Assembly: GCA_025200525.1 (NCBI GenBank)
Contig: CM045761.1
Span: forward strand, 62,962,009-63,026,008
Direction of reading: 5' to 3'
Length of the DNA stretch: 64,000 bases
From: Camellia lanceoleosa
Lineage: Eukaryota > Streptophyta > Magnoliopsida > Ericales > Theaceae
Both the position numbers and the translations under genes were made by a program. This document shows positions 57,342-64,000 of the stretch, piece by piece. Position 1 is the first letter of the stretch; every line of letters begins with the position of its first letter. The notes beneath the pieces were generated by a model. That model saw nothing but the letters and a program-made list of their open reading frames with translations. It was not told the DNA's origin and searched no databases.

Positions 57342-58634
57342 ATATAAATTAAAGTTTTTAAAAATTTCAAACTAAAAATTTTTCCATTGAGAAGAGAGAG
57401 TCAACAACACGGCATTTGTTTCGTAATAGTTGGGTCTGCATCCCATGTGCCTCAACTACCGTAGGGTATACGTACGGAGATATTTTAATTCAACAATGCT
57501 ACAGACCACTAAATTCCTACTACTAACACCACCATTAATGATGTGGAAAGCAAAAAAAAAAAATTACAAAACTAAGATTAAATATATGTGGCAAAGGATG
57601 GGACCCATCGCCACATAATTAGAGCAACCACTAATTAGTGGTCTCAGATTATTTTTCATTTTAGTTTCACTACATTTTATTTGATAAATTATAATTACAA
57701 ATTTATTTTATATTTAAATTTATGTAACACTTGATCAATTTGTAATGGGAAATTTGCTAGTCATGTCGGTCCTTTTTAATGAGAAATTTGTTTAGTCATA
57801 TAAATAAAAAATATATATATTATTATCTTTTTTTACATTAAAATATAAATTTACTTTTGTGTATCTTTATATTTTCATACTATGTATATTAGTTTTGGTT
57901 TTTTTAATTTTACTAAAAGTAATATCAGTGTAATTATGTTCAAATTGTGAAACTTACTTTGGGTTGTTTAGGAAGTGAGTTCGGTGGATTTTTTGATTAA
58001 AATAAGTTAAAATAGTTAATAAGATAAAATGTTATATTAAAATCAAAATTTTATTTTTTCTCTTACTACCATGAAATCAATTACAAAAAAATTTAATCAA
58101 CTTTCTAAATATAATTTTTTTAGCCAAATTAAAATAATCAACTTCTCGAACAGCTTTATATTGATGCCAATATAATTTACCCTTTTTTATTTGAGGAGAA
58201 TAATGTCTATGGACAAAAGGAAACCAACGATGTTGAGCATTGTTGTTTGAATGTGCTTGACAAATTTTTACATACATGCACCAAAATGGCCTAATTTTTT
58301 TCTTTAATTTTTATTGGTCCCTCTCTCTCTCTCCTCACCACATCTACCGCACTCTATCATATACCACCGCTGCCCAATGACCACCATTGATAGCCTATCT
58401 CTGATCTATGCATAGATTTAACATGTTTTACTTTATCTCTAGTCGATTTATTTCATTATCGCTGATTTGTTCACAAATTTAACATAGGAGTTTTAAATCT
58501 CCTCTCATTTATTCTCCCCTTGTCACTTTATTTTCTTTGTGTCTCTATATTTTTCTTTGTGTTGAAACACAAAATTTTTGTGTTTTTGTTTTTCTCTGTG
58601 TTGAAATATAATTTTCTCCGTATTGAAAAACAAA

Positions 58635-58900
58635 GGTTATGTTTGGTAGAGTTTTAAAATTATGATTTGAGAATAGAGTTATATTTTGAGTTTGTGAGTT
58701 TTGAAATTATGATTTGAATGTGAAAAATTTATTTGGTTATGAGTTTTGAAAAGAGTTTGAATTGAGTGATGTAACATATAATATTAAAAAGTGGGTGTTT
58801 TGAAAAGTGGGTGTGAAATTAATTTTTTAAAACTGTAACCAAACAACACACTTAAACTAAGGGATAGAATTAAATTTTAAAAATTCTACCAAACAGAGCC
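58635..58900. mobile_element. MITE, 266 bp, in copy B
   Basis: Ends GGTTATGTTTGGTAGAG and, in reverse complement, GGCTCTGTTTGGTAGAA. AAA lies on both sides. The matching site in copy A near 56,185 is empty. Confidence 0.75.
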
Positions 58901-60500
58901 AAAATTTTCTGTGTTGTTTCTTTGTCTCTAAGTAAAATTTTTCTTTGTATGAAGTAAGAGAAATTTTACTGTGACATAAAAACGAACACAACAAAATTTC
59001 ATAAATTTTTTCATTAGAATTTCGTATTACTCATAGATATTGTTTCAAAGATCATATCAATAAGATTTTTAAAATATAGATTTTACAAATATATATATAT
59101 ATATATATTAAATTTAAAGTTTTGAAATGATTTAAACAATGCAAAAGGTAACTAATTAGAAAAATGCTTCATTCACACAATTTTTTCACCACAAATCCCC
59201 TTAAATGACGTGACAAAATTGGTTAGAAGGTTTTGAAAGAAAAAATGTGTGGCTAGAAGGTTTTGAAAGAAGAGAGGAGTGTAAGAGTGTGTATTATTAA
59301 TTTGTCTTTTTGTTATCACATTATTCAATTGATGATGATTGAAACCCTCTTCAATCACTACTCCCACCACCCCACACATACGTGGCGGGTGGTGATTGAA
59401 AAAAAAATAAAAATAAAAAAAAATTGGCCAATGTGGTTGAGAGGGGGTCAAGGGGGTGAGGGAAAAAAAAGGGGGTGTGAGTCATTATTGTTATTTAATA
59501 GGGGTTTGTGGAGATGAAATTGTGTGGATGCTAAACTAATTATATGGAATTATTTTTGTTCAAAATGGTTAAACATGTTATTGGACAACCTGAACACTAG
59601 AAAATTTGTTTGTCCTTATTTTTTTAAAAGTAATATTAGTAGAGATCTCAAAAAATATTTGCTTTTTAAATGAATTTAAAATGTTAAAAAATTAATTACA
59701 AAATTAAAAATATGCACTAAAAATTTAAATTAAAGTTTTTAAAAATTTTAAACTAAAATTTTTAGATTGAGAAGAGAGAGTCAACACACGGTGTTCCGTA
59801 ATACTTGGGTCTACATCCCACGCGCCTCAACTACGGAGATATTTTAAGTTCACAATATTTTATTTGATAAATTATAATTACATTAGATTTTTTTTATATT
59901 TTAATTTATATAACACTTGGTTGATTTGTAATGAAAATTTGCTAGTCATATTGGTCCCTTTTTAATGAGAAATTTGCTTAGTCATATAAATAAAAAAATA
60001 ATATTATCATTTTTTTACATTAAAATATAAATTTACTTTGTGTATTTTTGTGTTTTCATACCATGTATATTAATTTTGGTTTTTTTTTTTTTTTTTTTAA
60101 TTTTACTAAAAGGGATGTAAGTGTAATTATGTTCAAATTGTGAAACTTAGGTCTCTTTTGGGAAACGGGTTATAATTCACTTGTCAGATTATAACCTATT
60201 TCTTCTCTTACAAAAAATCTGTTTATAAGCCGCTTTTAACCAAAAAACTGATTATAACTATTTTCTCAAAATTAATTTTACTAAGGGTTGTTTAGGAAGT
60301 GAGTTTGGTGATTGTTTTGGCTAAAATAAATTAAAATAGTTAATAAAATAAAATATCACATCAAAATCATAATTTTATTTTTTTTTCTTACTACACTACC
60401 ATGAAATCAATTACAAAAAAAATTAATCAACTTTTCAAATATAATTTTTTTAACTAAACTAAATAGTTGAAAATCCAACTGAAGTGGCCAACTTCTCAAA

Positions 60501-61500
60501 CGACGCGCTGTATTGATGGAGTATGGTTTGGAGGGGAGTACGCATTCAAAATTACGGGTAGGCCTATTCATTTGACCTTGAAGTGGTCCTGTGATATGAT
60601 GGAGTATTTTAAGGGTAAATTATTTATGAGTCTTAATAGTTAGACTTAATTTTAAACAAGTTTTATTAAAATAAATTTTATAAAATTATCATTAAAAATA
60701 AATTTTTTTATGATAATTTTTTATATAAATCGCTAAAAATTAACAATTAGTTACTTTTTTTTGTTATAATTTTTATAAATTATCGCTAAAATTTAAAATT
60801 AATAACTTTTTTTATATATTTTTTTTCATAAGATCTATTAAATAATAAATTCACTTATTAACACCTCCACGTAAGTACATGTATTTTAATAGCTCAGAGG
60901 AGTGTATCAGCCTCTTTAGTTCCATTGCTTGGACAGGAAACTTGGACAGGGTGGTTTATTTGGTAGGAGAGTGACAAGGTCTTGTTTGGTAACATTAGTT
61001 TTTAGTTTAAAGTTAAAAGGTCAACAATTTATATTAAAAAGTTAATTTTTTTTTTTTAAAACTTTTTATAGATCTTTTCGTAAACAAATTAAGGGAAATT
61101 TATCAGAAAGTCCCATATAATGAAATTGTATTCCATTTGGTCCCATGAATATTTTGTTTGATTAGGCAGTCCATGATAGTAGAGATATCTTACTAATAAC
61201 TCCTTTTTTGAATTACATGGTTATGTGAGAGACAAATATGCCCTCACATTAATTATGAGCTGTTATGTTTTCATTTTCTTCTCCTTCTTACCCTTCCCCT
61301 TCCATTAAACAAAACCTTCTCCTTCTCCTTCCTTTCCATTAAACAACCCTCCACCCAAAAAAAAATAATAATAATAATAAATAAATAAATAAAGTCAAAT
61401 CCAGTAAACCCCAACATACATATCCAGCAAAGCTCGAATTTTGTAGTAAATTAAAGCAACCCAACAATCCAATCAAGCACAAATCAAATGTTGTAGTAAA
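60501..61500. other. Intergenic, AT-rich, no gene
   Basis: No coding region. A fragment with a Tourist-like end (GGTCTTGTTTGGTAACA) lies at 60,979, and CCTTCTCCTTC repeats at 61,280-61,340. Confidence 0.5.
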
Positions 61501-62520
61501 TTAAAGCAAATCAACAATCTAATCCTAACTCGTTTGCCGGGCGGAAAGAAAGCTGGCCAGAAGGCCCCAAGAAGCTGCATCGACGGTTCCATGAGTGCCG
61601 ATCGCGACATCGTTTAAGCAAGTGCCGCATCACAATCTTCGCTCGATCTAGAGGGCCCTTCATGCGTGAACTTGGCTTGGAAAGCAAACCCCGAAATTCG
61701 ATTATACACAAGTGAAAAAATTGATGATTCAAACCTCAAAACGCCCTCAAATCACATCTTCGCGAGTGCCGCGACGATTGAGGTGATTAAATGTGATATG
61801 GCTTGAACGTGAATGTGAACTTTGATTGAACGTGAATGTCAATCCCAGCTTGGACGAGAACGTGAATGTCAATCCCGTAAATTGATGATTTCTTCATCGA
61901 CGCGAACGGAATGTCAATCCCAGTCGATGTACCACGCTTGCTGCCGCCATATGGACCCGCTAATCCGCAAGTTTGTACCACGCCGATGATCTTCAATCCG
62001 AAGATCGTGTACCACATCAATGATCATCAATCCAAGAAGTCGGGTTGGTACCACGCCTTGTACCACGAGATTTGTTAGAGATCAATGTCATGACTCCACT
62101 ACCAACGACGACCGCAGCTAGCTCACGTAAACCCCTCATTTCCCACTCTAATCTCATCTAAATCATTTCAAAACCCTAAATTTTCCTCTAAAGAACCTCT
62201 ACTCAACCCTCATCGCTCGCAGAACTAATCCACCTCAAATTCATGGGCTACTCTCAATAGTCCAAGAACCGAATCAAAATCCAGCAGAACACCGCCATTT
62301 ATCCAGCCTCGGACGCCTCGTCACAAGTAGAGGGTCAAGACGAAACAACAACGATGGAGAATCGGAGTCGAGCAATGGAGATGAAGATGTGTCGAAGAGG
62401 AGTTATGGGGATGTTCGGAGAGGGAATTTGGGAGGTGGGTCTGAGAAGAGGTTGGGATTTGGGGAGATTTTGGTGAATAAGAAGAAGGGGAAGTCAATGT
62501 GTGGGGAAGAAAAAACGTGA
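61501..62520. other. Moderately GC-rich region with short internal repeats
   Basis: No recognisable protein. ACGTGAATGTCAATCCC occurs near 61,831 and 61,861 with a variant at 61,907. GTACCACG recurs at about 61,928, 61,975, 62,009, 62,047 and 62,061. GATGATCTTCAATCCGAAGATC-like and GATCATCAATCC motifs are interleaved. Higher CpG than the surroundings. May be a transposon core, but no ends are found. Confidence 0.45.
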
Positions 62521-62537
62521 CACAACTCACATCACAC

Positions 62538-62564
62538 AAAAAAAAAAAAAAAAAAAAAAAAAAA
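62538..62564. repeat. Poly-A run (27)
   Basis: Uninterrupted A tract, flanked by CACATCACA motifs on both sides. Confidence 0.95.
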
Positions 62565-63080
62565 GCTCAAAGTATTTGTGTTCACATCACAACCCACGTC
62601 ACAGAAAAAGAGTATTATTACTTTTTTTTGGAACGTGAATCTCACACACCCCTTCCCATAAATACATGTGGGTCTACAAACTCAAATTAACATTTTAATG
62701 GCAAATATAGTAAACAAATGTTTCTGTAAAGCGACTAAACTGGGTTTAAAAGAAAACACATTAGGACCACATGATCTACAAGATGAGAAAATGGATTTAC
62801 CGGGTTGTAATTTCCCAAAAATTAAAAAAATATCAAATATTAATTTTTTATATCATATTTTAATTAAAAAGTTCAAAAATTATTAAAAAAATCTGGTTCC
62901 TAAACGAAGAGTCTGTGTTTAATCTAAGAGGCCTGTGGATCTTTTTTCAACACTGTTTCGATCAAGACGCTAAGGCCGAATTTGGTAATATTTGTAGCCT
63001 CAATGCTTCAACCAGATTCCAGATCTCGCCCTTTGTTTTGCGGCCTTTGATGGTGGCCTTTTAGTCCTTTGTTTGTTTTC
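62565..63080. other. Intergenic, no feature seen
   Basis: Nothing recognisable; AT-rich. Confidence 0.4.
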
Positions 63081-63180
63081 NNNNNNNNNNNNNNNNNNNN
63101 NNNNNNNNNNNNNNNNNNNNNNNNNNNNNNNNNNNNNNNNNNNNNNNNNNNNNNNNNNNNNNNNNNNNNNNNNNNNNNNN
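63081..63180. other. Assembly gap (100 N)
   Basis: A run of exactly 100 N, a scaffold join of unknown true length. Confidence 0.99.
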
Positions 63181-63481
63181 CTTGATGAATAAAGATAAGC
63201 TGAGACGATCGAAAATGGACCAAGTTGATCAGAAAGGTGTGGCAGACTTCAAAAGGTGCCTCGTATCCCAAAGGATGAATTCAGTGATTACGTAGTTAGA
63301 ATTAAGTTACAGGTATTTTTGCTCTCCTTCTGGCTCGCTTTTGGCGCGCCTGCGGGTTTTTCAACATACTGTTCGGTTTTATAATTTTCAAATTTTATAC
63401 TCTGAGTTTTGCCTACGTTTGCCGGGTTTTAAGCCTGTGAGCTATCTCAAGTAATATTTCAACTTGTCCATAACCAGTGAT

Positions 63482-63990
63482 TTAGAAAATAACATCAGAT
63501 CCATCAGACCACGTCCACATGGGTTGACAGTGATGCCAAGGACATTTGGTTAATTGGGTGCTGGAGTGCATGGATGGGAGCTCGGTTGTCATGAGCACCA
63601 AATCTCCTTCTTTCAAGTTCACAGACTTAACATGCTTGTTGAAAGCCAGTTCGTTAAATGTGTACAGGCAATCTCCTTTCATCAAAAAAGCATGAGTTCT
63701 TCAAATCCTAATCTCTTTGTGTCACATACATTCTCGGCACTTTCATGTCTCTCAATGGCGGAACCTCAATCTGATGGGTGAGGCAGCTCATCGTAAACTA
63801 ATAAATGCAAATGCAGCGATAGAAAGTTACGTCGAAATCTGCTGGCCCCACAAACAGCAACTTATCATGGTCTGGGTTTCACATCTTACATAATATCGCC
63901 AATATTCTTGTTGGCGGCCTCAAGCTGTCACGTTAGTTTTGCGGCGGTAGTAAACGACTTATAAAACACGTTGTATTTCTCAACAAGTCA
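63482..63990 (-). pseudogene. Ty3/gypsy integrase remnant
   Basis: On the minus strand, short in-frame pieces in order resemble the end of a Ty3/gypsy polyprotein: EAANKNIGDIM near 63,890 (the region of the third catalytic residue), IEVPPLRDMKVPRM near 63,750, and VKSVNLKEGDLVLM near 63,600 (the integrase C-terminal EGDLVL motif). Stops and frameshifts separate them. The element continues beyond the window. Confidence 0.7.
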
Positions 63991-64000
63991 ATCACCTCCT

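Larger units (their letters stand above)
55268..60500. repeat. Tandem duplication of a 2-3-kb repeat
   Basis: Copy A (about 55268-58150) and copy B (about 58259-60500) are homologous along their length, from ACATACATGCACCAAAATG to CCATGAAATCAATTACAAAA. Shared landmarks include CATAGATTTAACATGTTTTA (55,960; 58,411) and AAGTAAAATTTTTCTTTGTA (56,212; 58,930). Copy A carries two MULE-like inserts and copy B a MITE. No coding region supported; element class unknown. Confidence 0.8.

Overview
The window is nuclear DNA of a flowering plant, probably a woody eudicot; the species cannot be read from the sequence. It is AT-rich and gene-poor. It has GT-AG introns, no bacterial-type operons, and many plant-type LTR retrotransposons, LINEs, MITEs and microsatellites. 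Only two host genes are recognisable: the damaged 3' end of a polygalacturonase (GH28) gene at the left edge, and one long gene spread over about 26 kb (27,283-53,687, + strand) for a protein with a CUE-like region, a DUF1771 region and a C-terminal SMR nuclease domain.

Layout. 1-550: polygalacturonase 3' exons. 551-2,600: non-coding repeats. 2,605-10,700: a decayed Ty1/copia element on the minus strand with two LTRs, a GGAAC target-site duplication (TSD), a hAT-type MITE in its pol region and a Tourist-like MITE in one LTR. 10,857-13,363: a 2.5-kb solo LTR with a perfect CATTT TSD. 14,890-23,123: a young Ty1/copia element on the plus strand with nearly identical 638/639-bp LTRs, broken in its RNase H by a second solo LTR (20,008-21,889). 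24,500-26,050: nested MITEs and a MULE-like element. 27,283-53,687: the SMR gene; its introns hold MITEs, a third probable solo LTR, an 11.8-kb intron with two antisense LINEs, a foldback element and a minisatellite. 54,385-60,500: a hAT MITE and a tandemly duplicated 2-3-kb repeat carrying two more MULE-like elements. 61,500-62,500: a moderately GC-rich region with short internal repeats. 63,081-63,180: an assembly gap of Ns. 63,482-64,000: ruins of a Ty3/gypsy integrase.

Main points for a second look. (1) Three short Mutator-like elements share terminal repeats, 9-bp TSDs and a GC-rich, strand-asymmetric core. (2) Arrays of the 10-bp palindrome CGCTCGAGCG and its C-to-T variants occur inside three otherwise different TG...CA solo LTRs. 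(3) The young copia element appears to keep its start codon inside the LTR and to splice it over the primer-binding site into gag. (4) The SMR gene has frame conflicts in three exons although most other exons, including the SMR exons, read cleanly. (5) An intron of that gene holds a long, well-paired inverted repeat. No bacterial-type defence system, CRISPR array or gene cluster is present.
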